64,000 bases of DNA from Actinoplanes sp. NBC_00393. Its GTDB lineage: Bacteria > Actinomycetota > Actinomycetes > Mycobacteriales > Micromonosporaceae. Location: positions 6,218,501 to 6,282,500 of the forward strand of contig NZ_CP107942.1 in the NCBI RefSeq assembly GCF_036053395.1, written 5' to 3'. This document shows, in pieces, positions 17,176-26,202 of this stretch (the stretch's first letter is position 1; each line of letters begins with the position of its first letter). A program made the translations under genes and the position numbers. Under the pieces are notes generated by a model that made no database searches, was not told the origin of the DNA, and was given only the letters and a program-made list of their open reading frames with translations.

Positions 17176-19173
17176 TCAGGCCGCGGACGGCCCGGTGTTG
17201 ACGCGGGAGCGGACCACCTCGACGACGTGCGCGACGGCCTCGTCGATCGAGACGCCGTTGCGCTGCGAGCCGTCGCGGTAGCGGAACGACACGGTGCCGC
17301 CGTTCACGTCGTCGTCGCCGGCGATCGCCATGAACGGGATCTTCTGCTGCTGCGCCGTACGGATCTTCTTCTGCATGCGGTCGGTGGAATGATCCACCTC
17401 GGCCCGGATGCCCTCCTTGCGCAGACGAGCCACGAACTCTTCCAGATACGAAGCGTGGTCGTCGCGGATCGGGATGCCGACCACCTGCACCGGCGCCAGC
17501 CAGGCCGGGAACGCGCCGGCGTAGTGCTCGACCAGCACACCGAAGAACCGCTCGATCGAGCCGAACTTCGCCGAGTGAATCATGACCGGCTCCTGGCGGG
17601 AACCGTCGGCGGCCTGGTACTCCAGCCCGAACCGGGCGGGCTGGTTGAAGTCGTACTGGATGGTCGACATCTGCCAGGTACGCCCGATCGCGTCCTTCGC
17701 CTGCACGCTGATCTTCGGGCCGTAGAAGGCCGCGCCACCCGGGTCGAGCACCAGTTCCAGGCCGGACTCGGTGGCCACGTCCTCGAGCACCTTGGTCGCC
17801 GCGGCCCACTGCTCGTCCGAGCCGATGAACTTGTCGCTCTGCGGGTCCCGGGTGGACAGCTCCAGGTAGTAGTCGTCCAGACCGAAATCGTCCAGCAGCG
17901 AGCGCACGAAGTTCAGCAGGTGCTTGATCTCGCCGGGCGCCTGCTCGGCGGTGACGTAGGAGTGCGAGTCGTCCTGGGTCAGACCGCGCACCCGGGTCAG
18001 GCCGTGCACCACGCCGGACTTCTCGTAGCGGTACACCGTGCCGAACTCGAACAGGCGCATCGGCAGCTCACGGTAGGACCGCCCGCGCGACCTGAAGATC
18101 AGGTTGTGCATCGGGCAGTTCATCGCCTTGAGGTAGTAGTTCGCCCCCTCGAGCTCCATCGGCGGGAACATCGTGTCCTTGTAATACGGCAGGTGACCCG
18201 AGGTGTGGAACAGGCCTTCCTTGGTGATGTGCGGCGAGCCGACGTACTGGAAGCCCTCCTCGATGTGCCGCGCGCGGACGTAGTCCTCCATCTCGCGCTT
18301 GATCACCCCACCCTTCGGGTGGAAGACCACCAGACCCGACCCGATTTCATCGGGGAAGGAGAACAGGTCCAGCTCGGTGCCCAGCTTGCGGTGGTCACGG
18401 CGCTCGGCTTCAGCGAGACGGTTGAGGTACGCCTTGAGCTCGTCCCGGGACGGCCACGCGGTGCCGTAGATCCGCTGCAGCTGCGGGTTCTTCTCCGACC
18501 CGCGCCAGTACGCGGCGGCCGAGCGCATCAGCTTGAACGCCGGGATGAGCCGGGTCGACGGCAGGTGCGGGCCGCGGCACAGGTCGCCCCAGACCCGCTC
18601 GCCGTCCTTGCCGAGGTTGTCGTAGTGGGTCAGCTCGCCGGCCCCGACGGCCGCGGCCTCCTCGTCCACGTCACCCTTGATGTCGACCAGCTCGAGCTTG
18701 AAGGGCTCGCTCTTCAGCTCGGCCTTGGCCTCGTCGAGGGAGGCGTACTCCCGGCGGCGGAAGGTCTGGCCGGCCTTGACGATCTCCTGCATCCGCTTCT
18801 CGAGCTTGGTCAGGTCCTCCGGCTGGAACGGCTTCTCCACGTCGAAGTCGTAGTAGAAACCGTCCCGGATCGGCGGGCCGATGCCCAGCTTCGCCTCGGG
18901 GAAGACGTCCTGCACGGCCTGGGCCAGCACGTGCGCGGTCGAGTGGCGCAGCACGTCGAGCCCGTCCGGCTCGTCGATCGCGACCGGGGTCACCTCGGTG
19001 TCGGCCTCCGGCGCCCAGTTCAGGTCGCGCAGCCGGCCGTCCGCCTCACGGACCACGACGACCGCCTTCGGCCCGTGCGCCGGCAGCCCGGCGGCGGCCA
19101 CCGCGTCGGCCGCCGTAGTCCCGGCCGGGACGACTAGCGGGTCGGCCACAGCGGGTGTACGGGTCGCAGACAC
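17176..19173 (-). CDS. thrS: Threonyl-tRNA synthetase
   Basis: Class II synthetase charging tRNA-Thr. Domains in order: TGS, editing domain with [10 protein letters not shown], catalytic core with the zinc cysteine in MNCPMHN, motif 2 [14 protein letters not shown], motif 3 [15 protein letters not shown], and the anticodon-binding end. GTG 19173 is preferred because GGAG lies 6 nt upstream and the product begins like relatives ([12 protein letters not shown]); an ATG at 19185 is in frame. No T-box leader is visible in the short upstream gap. HIT follows downstream. Confidence 0.96.
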   Translation of the reverse strand: MSATRTPAVADPLVVPAGTTAADAVAAAGLPAHGPKAVVVVREADGRLRDLNWAPEADTEVTPVAIDEPDGLDVLRHSTAHVLAQAVQDVFPEAKLGIGPPIRDGFYYDFDVEKPFQPEDLTKLEKRMQEIVKAGQTFRRREYASLDEAKAELKSEPFKLELVDIKGDVDEEAAAVGAGELTHYDNLGKDGERVWGDLCRGPHLPSTRLIPAFKLMRSAAAYWRGSEKNPQLQRIYGTAWPSRDELKAYLNRLAEAERRDHRKLGTELDLFSFPDEIGSGLVVFHPKGGVIKREMEDYVRARHIEEGFQYVGSPHITKEGLFHTSGHLPYYKDTMFPPMELEGANYYLKAMNCPMHNLIFRSRGRSYRELPMRLFEFGTVYRYEKSGVVHGLTRVRGLTQDDSHSYVTAEQAPGEIKHLLNFVRSLLDDFGLDDYYLELSTRDPQSDKFIGSDEQWAAATKVLEDVATESGLELVLDPGGAAFYGPKISVQAKDAIGRTWQMSTIQYDFNQPARFGLEYQAADGSRQEPVMIHSAKFGSIERFFGVLVEHYAGAFPAWLAPVQVVGIPIRDDHASYLEEFVARLRKEGIRAEVDHSTDRMQKKIRTAQQQKIPFMAIAGDDDVNGGTVSFRYRDGSQRNGVSIDEAVAHVVEVVRSRVNTGPSAA

Positions 19174-19255
19174 GGTGTTCTCCATTCAGAAAAGGGAAGG
19201 TCCGGTTCCCGATGCTATCCGTCGGCTTTCGACCATCTCCGCCCGGCGCGCGAGG

Positions 19256-20206
19256 TCACTCCCCGCCCGCTGCCGCCAGCCACGACGGCAGCGGCTCGCG
19301 GGCCGAGAGCCAGGCCGGCGGGATGCCGTCCAGCCCGGTGTGCGCGGCCACCACCCCACCGGCGATGGCGGCCGTGGTGTCCACGTCCCCGCCGGAGATC
19401 ACGCACGCCGCCACCGCGGCCGGGTAATCGTGCAGATAGTGAGCCGCCACCCAGAGGGCGAACGGCACGGTGTCCTGCGCCGTCGCCCGGCTGCCGTTGC
19501 CGAGCCGGTATGCCGCCTCGTCCACCCCCGAGATCCCGGCGGCCTCGACCACCCCGTCGCGGACCACGCTCGTCGGGGTGTGCGTGGCGACGGCCCGCAG
19601 CAGCTGTTCCGGTTCCGGCTTGTGTCCGTGCAGCCGGGCGGCGGCAGCGACGGCGGCGGCCACCGAGACGGCCACCCCACCGGCGATCCCCTCCGGGTGG
19701 GCATGGGTGACCTCGGCTGCGCGTACCCCCTGGGTGGCTGCATGGGCGAGTGAATCGGCGTGCCAGGCGCCCAGCGGCGCCGCCCGCATCGCCGCGCCGT
19801 TGCCGCAGGAGCCCTGGCCGTCGAAGGCGGCCGCGGCCGCGATCGGCCAGGGCAGACCCTGCTGGATCTCGCGCAGCATGACCACCGCGCCCGGGCCGTA
19901 CCCGCGGCCCGGGTCGAACACCCGGCCCAGCATCTCGGCGAACCCGTCCCGGTCGAAGTCGCCCTCGGCCAGCGTCGCCACCAGGCAACACGCCTGCTCG
20001 GTGTCGTCGGTCCACTCCCAGGGCGCCTCGGGCACCCGGGCCTCGAGCAGGTCGGACGGCTTGTTGGCGGGCACGAAGTACTGGGCTCCGAGGGCGTCAC
20101 CGACACTGAGGCCGGCCAGGCTCTCCAGAGCCAACGCGAGTCGCGTACCGGGGAAGAGGGTGAATGACATCAGCGCTTCGGATCGTAATTCATCACTCAG
20201 CGTCAT
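19256..20206 (-). CDS. ADP-ribosylglycohydrolase family protein
   Basis: 316-aa DraG-like hydrolase predicted to remove ADP-ribose from proteins or small molecules. Metal-binding motifs are visible: WTDDTEQ near residue 65, GNGAAMRAAPLG near 135, and GGDVDTTAAIAGG near 280. Start is uncertain: ATG 20206 has GAGAAG 5 nt upstream; GTG 20227 and ATG 20170 are alternatives. It reads toward thrS, and is divergent from the response regulator at 20267. Substrate cannot be told from sequence. Confidence 0.9.
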   Translation of the reverse strand: MTLSDELRSEALMSFTLFPGTRLALALESLAGLSVGDALGAQYFVPANKPSDLLEARVPEAPWEWTDDTEQACCLVATLAEGDFDRDGFAEMLGRVFDPGRGYGPGAVVMLREIQQGLPWPIAAAAAFDGQGSCGNGAAMRAAPLGAWHADSLAHAATQGVRAAEVTHAHPEGIAGGVAVSVAAAVAAAARLHGHKPEPEQLLRAVATHTPTSVVRDGVVEAAGISGVDEAAYRLGNGSRATAQDTVPFALWVAAHYLHDYPAAVAACVISGGDVDTTAAIAGGVVAAHTGLDGIPPAWLSAREPLPSWLAAAGGE

Positions 20207-20266
20207 CAAAGCTTCTCGCTGGATCACCCTTTAGGTTTCGGTTGCCAGGGACGCTACGGTCTTCGC

Positions 20267-20956
20267 ATGGCCACGGTGTTGCTCGTCGAAGACGATCATG
20301 TCGTGCGCGGCGCCATGCTCCGATCGCTAGCCGACCGGGGGCACGCCGTGCACGCCGTCGGCACGGCTCTGGAGGCTCTGCGGCGCGTCGCCGCGGAGAC
20401 GCCCGACCTGGTCGTGCTGGATCTCGGGCTGCCCGATCTGGACGGTTCCGACGCGCTGCGCATGCTGCGCGGCATCACCGATGTGCCGATCATCATCGCC
20501 ACCGCCCGTGACGACGAGCAGACCGTCGTGCGCCTGCTGCGCGCCGGCGCCGACGACTACATGGTCAAGCCGTTCACCGGCGCCCATCTGGACGCCCGGA
20601 TCGCCACCGTGCTGCGCCGGGTGGGCCGGGCCAGCCGGGCCGCGCAGCCGGCCGTGCACGAGGTCGGCGAGCTGCGGGTGGACATCGGCGAGCGCAGCGC
20701 CACCCTCGCGGGTGAGTCGCTGGCGCTGACCCGTAAGGAATTCGATCTGCTGGCCTATCTCGCCGCCCGTCCGGGCCGAGTGGTGTCCCGTCGTGAGCTG
20801 TTGGAGGAGGTATGGCGACAGCCGTCGGTCGGCGAGGACCAGACCATCGACGTTCATTTGTACTGGCTTCGCCGGAAGTTGGGCGAGTCCGCGGCGAAGC
20901 CCCGCTACCTGCGCACCGTGCGGGGGGTCGGATTCCGGTTGGTGGCGCCGGACTGA
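20267..20956 (+). CDS. OmpR/PhoB-family response regulator
   Basis: 229-aa DNA-binding regulator. The receiver domain has the acidic pair ED9-10, phosphoacceptor D52 in LVVLDLGLPDLDG, T in TARDD and K in YMVKPF. The winged-helix output domain shows LTRKEFDLLAYLAARPGRVVSR and the C-terminal RTVRGVGFRL hairpin. The histidine kinase gene begins 2 bp after the stop. The regulon is not visible; the metalloprotease gene downstream of the kinase is a candidate by proximity only. Confidence 0.95.
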   Translation: MATVLLVEDDHVVRGAMLRSLADRGHAVHAVGTALEALRRVAAETPDLVVLDLGLPDLDGSDALRMLRGITDVPIIIATARDDEQTVVRLLRAGADDYMVKPFTGAHLDARIATVLRRVGRASRAAQPAVHEVGELRVDIGERSATLAGESLALTRKEFDLLAYLAARPGRVVSRRELLEEVWRQPSVGEDQTIDVHLYWLRRKLGESAAKPRYLRTVRGVGFRLVAPD

Positions 20957-20958
20957 GG

Positions 20959-22380
20959 TTGCGGCTGGCGTACACCACCGCCGCCACCACCGCGGTCGCC
21001 GCGCTCGTCTTCCTCGTCCCGCTCGGCTGGGGGCTGCGCGACGACCACCGGGACACCGCACTCGCTGAGGCGGCCCGGCGTACCGCGACCGTGGCCGGCG
21101 CCATCGCCGCCGGGACCGGGGAGAAGGGCGTGGCCGCCGCGGTCGCGGCGGCCGGCGGCAACCCGGTCGTGCACACCCCCGGCATCGCGCCCAGCGCGGG
21201 CGGCCGGGCCGACGCGGCGCTCATCGACCGCGCCGCGCCGCTGCCCGAGCCGACCGTCGAGGACGTCGACGGCGGCGTGGTACGCCTACAGCCGGTCACC
21301 GTCGGTGGCAAGACCCTGGTGGTGGAGGCCTTCGTCCCGGACTCGGTCCTGAACGAGAACACCGCCCGCGACTGGTGGCTGCTGCTCGGCCTGGCCGTGG
21401 TCCTGGTCGGCGGCGCGGTCTTCGTGGTGGACCGGCTGGCCCGGGGCGCGGTCGACTCGGCCCGCAACCTGGTGGACGCCGCTCTCGCGGTCGGCGACGG
21501 TGACCTGGGTGTGCGCATCCATCCATCCGGCCCGCGCGAGCTGGCTGAGGCCGGCTACGCCTTCAACCGGATGGCGGACCGGCTGGTCACCTCCCGCACC
21601 GACGAGCGGGAACTGGTCGCCGACCTGTCGCACCGGTTGCGTACCCCGCTGACCGCGCTGCGGCTGGACGCCGAGGCGCTGGATCCGGACGACACCCAGA
21701 TCCTCGACCTCAGCGCCGACGAGGTGGACCGCCGGCGCGGCATCCGGCGCATCCGGCAGGCCATCGGCACCCTCGAGGACGAGGTCAACGCCCTGATCAA
21801 CACCACCCGGCAGGCGGTCGCCGCGCAGGTCGCCGCGCCTGAGGACGGGCTCTGCGACGCCAGCGAGGTGGTCCGGGAACGGATGATGTTCTGGTCCGCC
21901 CTCGCCGGCGACCAGGACCGTCAGTACCGGGTGGTCGGCGCGCACCTGCGCATCCCGGTGCCGGTGGCCCGGGCCGAGCTGGCCGCCGCGCTGGACGCGG
22001 TGCTCGGCAACGTCTTCCGGTACACCCCGCAGGGCACCGCGTTCGAGGTCGGGCTCTCCCGCCGGGACGGCTGGGTGGCGCTGCGCGTGGACGACGCCGG
22101 GCCGGGCATCCCCGACCCGGAACGGGCGCTGCGGCGCGGCCAGAGCAACCAGGGCTCCACCGGGCTGGGTCTGGACATCGCCCGGCGGGTGGCCCAGGCG
22201 ACCGGCGGTTCGGTGAGCCTGGACCGGGCTGCGATGGGCGGCGCGAGCGTGGTTATGCTCCTCGCCGACGCGGACGCCACGCCGAAGGCACCGAGCCGGT
22301 TCGGCCTGGTCGGACGCGGTCGACTGACCCGTGAGCGAGACCCCGGACGACGCCGTGGGCAACAACCGGGGCGTGAATGA
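20959..22380 (+). CDS. HAMP-containing sensor histidine kinase
   Basis: 473-aa inner-membrane kinase paired with the preceding regulator. N-terminal span (VAALVFLVPLGWGL), an extracytoplasmic loop of about 110 residues, a second span (LLLGLAVVLVGGAVFVV), HAMP, H-box with H225 in ADLSHRLRTPLTAL, N-box GNVFRYTPQGT, and G-boxes DDAGPGIPD and STGLGLDIARR. A TTG at 20959 is the only start that fits right after the regulator stop. The last codons form the left arm of a long inverted repeat. Confidence 0.92.
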   Translation: MRLAYTTAATTAVAALVFLVPLGWGLRDDHRDTALAEAARRTATVAGAIAAGTGEKGVAAAVAAAGGNPVVHTPGIAPSAGGRADAALIDRAAPLPEPTVEDVDGGVVRLQPVTVGGKTLVVEAFVPDSVLNENTARDWWLLLGLAVVLVGGAVFVVDRLARGAVDSARNLVDAALAVGDGDLGVRIHPSGPRELAEAGYAFNRMADRLVTSRTDERELVADLSHRLRTPLTALRLDAEALDPDDTQILDLSADEVDRRRGIRRIRQAIGTLEDEVNALINTTRQAVAAQVAAPEDGLCDASEVVRERMMFWSALAGDQDRQYRVVGAHLRIPVPVARAELAAALDAVLGNVFRYTPQGTAFEVGLSRRDGWVALRVDDAGPGIPDPERALRRGQSNQGSTGLGLDIARRVAQATGGSVSLDRAAMGGASVVMLLADADATPKAPSRFGLVGRGRLTRERDPGRRRGQQPGRE

Positions 22381-22471
22381 ACCTTTTTCAGCGTGGCCAG
22401 GGCCATACGGCCCGGCGGAGACCTACGACCCGGATCATTCTGGCCCGACGCCAGGCTGAAAAAGGTTCATT
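22376..22471. repeat. 21-bp inverted repeat with 54-bp interior at the end of the kinase gene
   Basis: Left arm 22376-22396 and right arm 22451-22471 match as inverted copies at 20 of 21 positions (core TGAACCTTTTTCAGC). The left arm includes the final codons and stop of the histidine kinase. The interior adds a smaller GGGCCA/TGGCCC pairing. The A/T-rich core stands out against the high-GC surroundings. It could be a MITE-like relic, a strong RNA stem ending the operon, or a protein-binding site. Confidence 0.8.
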
Positions 22472-22706
22472 GAGCTTCCAGAACAGAGACCGTGTCCCCC
22501 GGACGGAACAGCGCTTGCTTATATCTCTATTAAGGGCGTTCCCCTGGCGCGCCAAGGCTGGCAGTCTTCCCTCCGATCCCATCCGGCTTCCCGGCTCGCA
22601 ACCCGCAGCGCGTCCCCATCGCCGCGAACCGAGGAGCCGCCACGCGGTGGGAGGTGGCCACCCCATGGGCCCCTCCCACCGTCACCCAGCTCGACGAGGA
22701 GACGCA
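22472..22706 (+). promoter_or_regulatory. Leader region of the metalloprotease gene
   Basis: Contains an AT-rich patch at 22515-22533, the 10-bp palindrome TGGCGCGCCA near 22546, and a strong hairpin: GGTGGGAGG-T-GGCC (22646-22659) pairs with GGCC-CCTCCCACC (22668-22680) over 13 bp with one bulge and an 8-nt loop, ending about 13 bp before the GAGGAG ribosome site. It may be an attenuator or leader RNA element; no known riboswitch class was recognised. Confidence 0.45.
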
Positions 22707-24995
22707 GTGTCCGCGCATCGCCGGCCAGCGTTCCGCGGGTCGCCCAAGGGGCGACGGCGCGCTCCGAGCGAGGGCAACGGACGAACACGCTCCGCAACCT
22801 CCCGGCTCCTTCCGGTAGCACTCGGGCTGGCACTGCTCGGTGTGGGCGGGGTGGTCGGCCCCAGCGTCATCGGTGCCGGTTCCGACGGTGACGCGGACCG
22901 CCTCTCTCGCGCCGGGCTCCCGGCCGACGCGCCCGAGCAGGGCCTGGTCTACACCGGTCTGAAACTCGCCGCCGCCGACTCGCTCTGCGCCGGTTCCTAC
23001 CTGCTCTACGACGAGACGTGCACGCACGGGCCGGAACGCCCGCCGGCCGGCCTCGCGGTACGCCGTGACGTCGCCCCGGTCACCGGGGGTACCAGCCAGT
23101 TCACCGCGGTCCGCCGGGAGACCGGGGCCGTGCCGGCGGACGCCGAGATCGCCCGGGACGAGGGCGGCAGCGCGCTGACCGCCGACGCGCCGGCCCTGAT
23201 CCCGGACGCCGCCCCCGGCCAGGCCGACTTCATCCTCGGCCCGGACGACGTGGCCTGCTCCGGTGACGGCCGCAGCGGCAAGCGGGTGCAGCTGCTCTAC
23301 CTGCACGACTCGGCCACCGACAGCCGGTACGCGAAGTTCCTCAACTCGTTCCGCACCTGGGCGGCCGGGGTCGACGCGATCTACGACGCCAGCGCCGGCG
23401 AGACCGGTGGCTCCCGGCACATCCGGTACGTGACCACTCCCGACTGCCGGGTCGACGTCGCCGAGGTGCAGCTGCCGGACGGCTCGCTCGGCTCGTTCCT
23501 CAAGACCATCGAGTCGCTGCGCTCGCTCGGCTACAACCGGACCGACCGCAAGTACCTGATGTTCTCCGACACGAACGTCTACTGCGGCATCTCGACCTAC
23601 GTCGCCGACACCCGGGGCGGCCGTACCAACCGCAACAACGGCGGCCCGTCCTACGCCCGCGTCGACTCCGGCTGCTGGAGTTCCGCGGTGGCGGCGCACG
23701 AGCTGACCCACTCGCTCGGCGCGGTCCTCTCCGACTCGCCGAACGCCACCGGCGCGGGCAGCTGCGTCGACGAGTCCGACCTGCTCTGCGGCCCCGACCG
23801 CTCGGGCAAGCCGGTCCGCAACGTGTGCCCGAAGAACCACAAGATCCGGCTGGACTGCGGGCACGACGACTACTTCAGCACCAACCCGAAGCCCGGCAGC
23901 TACCTGGACCGGCACTGGAACGTGGCGCTCAGCGACTTCCTGCTGCGCAGCGACGGCGGCGACGACATCCCGGACGCCCCGGGCGCCACCCGGCCGGACA
24001 CCAGCACGCCGGCTCCCCCCACGCCGACCGCTCCCGCCACCCCGGACCCCAAGCCCGTCGACCCGTCCCCCAGCCCGAGCGCGGCGGAGCCGAGCGCTCC
24101 GCCGGCGCCGGATCCCAGCCCGTCGGAGAGCCCCGCCCCGGAGGTCCCCGAGCCGGGCGCCAGCGCTACCCCCGATCCGGACCTGCCGCCGGTCGAGGAG
24201 GTGGCCAACCCGGTCGGCAAGCCGCGGCCGACTCCGCCCGGGCAGGCGAAGAAGCCGGTGCCGGGCACCGGCGACCAGGACCCGGGTGAGGCGCCGGCCG
24301 GCCCGCAGGAGACCGCCGACAACGGTGTCCAGGCGGTGCTGGAGATCCGGGAGCCGACCAGCAGCTCGGTCCGGCTCACCTGGAGCAGCGCCGACGACGA
24401 CGCCCGGTATGAGGTGTCGGTCGACGGCAAGCCGGTCGCCACCACCAAGGCGACCCGGGCCCGGTTGATCGGCTTGAAGCCGGACGCCAGGTACACGGTG
24501 GCGATCCGCAACAAGAAGCTGGGCTACCTCGCCAAGGGCACCGCGGTCACCGCGCCCGCGGCCCGCCCGGTGCAGAACTCGTGGTTCGTCCTGACCAACG
24601 CCCTGACCGGCGGCGCCGCCGACCTGTACGCGGCCCGGCCGGACGACGGCACCCCGGTGACGCTCGGCGGCGAGGACGGCGGCACCCAGCAGCAGTGGCA
24701 GCTGGTGCCGGCCGAGAACGACAGCTACTCGCTGGTCTCCCGGGCCAGCAACCGCTGCGCCGTGGCGCTCGGTGGCACTCCGGCCGCCGGCTCGCCGCTG
24801 GTGCAGGGCGACTGTTACGCCACGAGCGGGGCCCGCTGGAAGCTGCAGGCCTCCGACTACGGATTCACCCTGCGCAGCACCACCGGGAACCTGGTGGTCG
24901 GAGTGGGCTCTCAGCGCTTCGGCTCGCACCGGGTGCTGGTGCTCCAGACCGACACCGGGCAGCGTCACCAGAGCTGGACGGCGGTTCCCGACTAG
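22707..24995 (+). CDS. Secreted metalloprotease-like protein with FN3 and ricin-type lectin domains
   Basis: 762-aa exported or anchored protein starting at GTG with GAGGAG upstream. A basic N-terminus and a hydrophobic segment (LLPVALGLALLGVGGVV, about 34-50) target it to the membrane. The catalytic region has H331-E-L-T-H335-S-L-G, a zinc HExxHxxG motif, but the third metzincin histidine position is leucine, so the third ligand must come from elsewhere. A Pro/Ser/Thr linker (about 430-535), a fibronectin type III domain (about 541-618) and a ricin-type beta-trefoil (about 624-762, QxW-like QQQW, ARWKL, HQSW) follow. It probably acts on cell-surface or polymer-bound protein. Confidence 0.85.
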   Translation: MSAHRRPAFRGSPKGRRRAPSEGNGRTRSATSRLLPVALGLALLGVGGVVGPSVIGAGSDGDADRLSRAGLPADAPEQGLVYTGLKLAAADSLCAGSYLLYDETCTHGPERPPAGLAVRRDVAPVTGGTSQFTAVRRETGAVPADAEIARDEGGSALTADAPALIPDAAPGQADFILGPDDVACSGDGRSGKRVQLLYLHDSATDSRYAKFLNSFRTWAAGVDAIYDASAGETGGSRHIRYVTTPDCRVDVAEVQLPDGSLGSFLKTIESLRSLGYNRTDRKYLMFSDTNVYCGISTYVADTRGGRTNRNNGGPSYARVDSGCWSSAVAAHELTHSLGAVLSDSPNATGAGSCVDESDLLCGPDRSGKPVRNVCPKNHKIRLDCGHDDYFSTNPKPGSYLDRHWNVALSDFLLRSDGGDDIPDAPGATRPDTSTPAPPTPTAPATPDPKPVDPSPSPSAAEPSAPPAPDPSPSESPAPEVPEPGASATPDPDLPPVEEVANPVGKPRPTPPGQAKKPVPGTGDQDPGEAPAGPQETADNGVQAVLEIREPTSSSVRLTWSSADDDARYEVSVDGKPVATTKATRARLIGLKPDARYTVAIRNKKLGYLAKGTAVTAPAARPVQNSWFVLTNALTGGAADLYAARPDDGTPVTLGGEDGGTQQQWQLVPAENDSYSLVSRASNRCAVALGGTPAAGSPLVQGDCYATSGARWKLQASDYGFTLRSTTGNLVVGVGSQRFGSHRVLVLQTDTGQRHQSWTAVPD

Positions 24996-25033
24996 CCCGG
25001 ACCCATAGTGCCGAGGATCGACAGGAGAGGCGG

Positions 25034-25180
25034 ATGCCGAAGCTACTGAGCAGGCCGAAGACCGAGCCGGACGATGATCCGGCCCGGTTCAACCGACGGC
25101 GGCTGGTGCGCTGGCTGACGATCCTGACCATCGGCACCGTCACCATGGTGGCCTGCTGGCAGGAACCGCTCTACCCGTAA
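25034..25180 (+). CDS. 48-aa small membrane protein
   Basis: Short gene 38 bp after the metalloprotease with a good GGAGAGG ribosome site. The product is a charged N-terminus (MPKLLSRPKTEPDDDPARFN) followed by one hydrophobic segment (WLTILTIGTVTMVACW) and ends EPLYP. Its 3' end overlaps the converging adenosine deaminase gene by 10 bp. No family recognised; possible partner of the protease by position only. Confidence 0.6.
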   Translation: MPKLLSRPKTEPDDDPARFNRRRLVRWLTILTIGTVTMVACWQEPLYP

Positions 25181-26193
25181 CTGACGGTGTAGGCGTCGAT
25201 CTCGGCGATCAGCGCGGCCCGGCCGGCCTCCGGCAGGAAGCTGTGCCGGACCGCGGCCCGGGCCAGTTCGGCCACGCCGGCCGGGTCCAGGTCGAGCAGG
25301 CCGGCTGCGGCCGCGTACTCGGCCTCCAGCGTGGTGCCGAACATCGGCGGGTCGTCCGAGTTCACGCTGACCGGCACGCCGGCCGCGACCAGTGTCGCGA
25401 TCGGATGCTCGGCCAGCGTGGCGACGGCCCGGGTGCGCAGGTTGGAGGTGGGGCACACCTCCAGCGGGATCTGCTGCTCCGCCAGGTACGCCATGAGCCG
25501 CTCGTCCTGTGCGGCGGCGATGCCGTGCCCGATCCGCTCGGCGCCCAGTTCCCGGATCGCGTCCCAGATCGTCTCCGGTCCGGTGGTCTCACCGGCGTGC
25601 GGGACGCTGTGCAGCCCGGCCGCCCGCGCCTTGTCGAAGTACGGCTTGAACTGCGGCCGCGGCACCCCGATCTCCGGACCGCCGAGACCAAAGCTGATCA
25701 AGCCGTCGGGCCGCTCGTCCAGAGCGATCCGCAGGGTCTCCTCGGCCGCCTGCAGGCCGGCCTCCCCCGGGATGTCGAAGCACCACCGCAGGTCCACGCC
25801 GAAGTCGCGGGCCGCGCCGGTCCGGGCGTCCTCGATCGCCTCGCAGAACGCCGGCGCCGGGATGCCCCGCCGCACACTCGAGTACGGCGTGACGGTCAGC
25901 TCGGCGTACCGCACCTGCTGGCGGGACAGCTCCCGGCCGATCTCGTACGTCAGCAGCCGGACGTCCTCCGGATCGCGGATCAGGTCCACCACGCTCAGGT
26001 AGACCTCGATGAAGTGCGCGAAGTCCCGGAACTCGAAGTAGTCGGCGAGCAGCGCCGGGTCGGCCGGCACCGGCGAACTGCCCTCGTGCCGGGCGGCCAG
26101 CTCGGCCACGATCCGCGGGGAGGCCGAGCCCACGTGGTGCACGTGCAGCTCGGCCTTGGGCAGTCCGGCGATGAAGCCGGTCAGGTCAGTCAA
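25171..26193 (-). CDS. Adenosine deaminase-superfamily protein
   Basis: 340-aa amidohydrolase with the ADA zinc and substrate motifs: KAELHVHHVGS near residue 13 (ADA proper has HxH-L-D-G), HAGE near 200, RIGHG near 225, CPTSN and SDDPPMF near 280. The HHVGS variant is typical of an actinobacterial subgroup, part of which deaminates 6-aminodeoxyfutalosine in the futalosine menaquinone pathway; adenosine is the alternative substrate and cannot be excluded. GGGGGAA lies upstream of the ATG, inside the end of the preceding tam gene (9 bp away). Confidence 0.88.
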   Translation of the reverse strand: MTDLTGFIAGLPKAELHVHHVGSASPRIVAELAARHEGSSPVPADPALLADYFEFRDFAHFIEVYLSVVDLIRDPEDVRLLTYEIGRELSRQQVRYAELTVTPYSSVRRGIPAPAFCEAIEDARTGAARDFGVDLRWCFDIPGEAGLQAAEETLRIALDERPDGLISFGLGGPEIGVPRPQFKPYFDKARAAGLHSVPHAGETTGPETIWDAIRELGAERIGHGIAAAQDERLMAYLAEQQIPLEVCPTSNLRTRAVATLAEHPIATLVAAGVPVSVNSDDPPMFGTTLEAEYAAAAGLLDLDPAGVAELARAAVRHSFLPEAGRAALIAEIDAYTVSYG

Positions 26194-26202
26194 CAGTTCC
26201 CC

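Noticed and set aside
19174..19255. T-box leader for thrS
   Set aside because: The gap to the preceding gene is about 80 bp and contains no specifier-loop or T-box-like sequence.
22376..22471. Complete insertion sequence
   Set aside because: Only 54 bp lie between the arms, no transposase, and no evident target duplication.
22530..24968. 812-aa minus-strand open frame over the metalloprotease
   Set aside because: Antisense shadow of a gene with signal, catalytic and lectin motifs.
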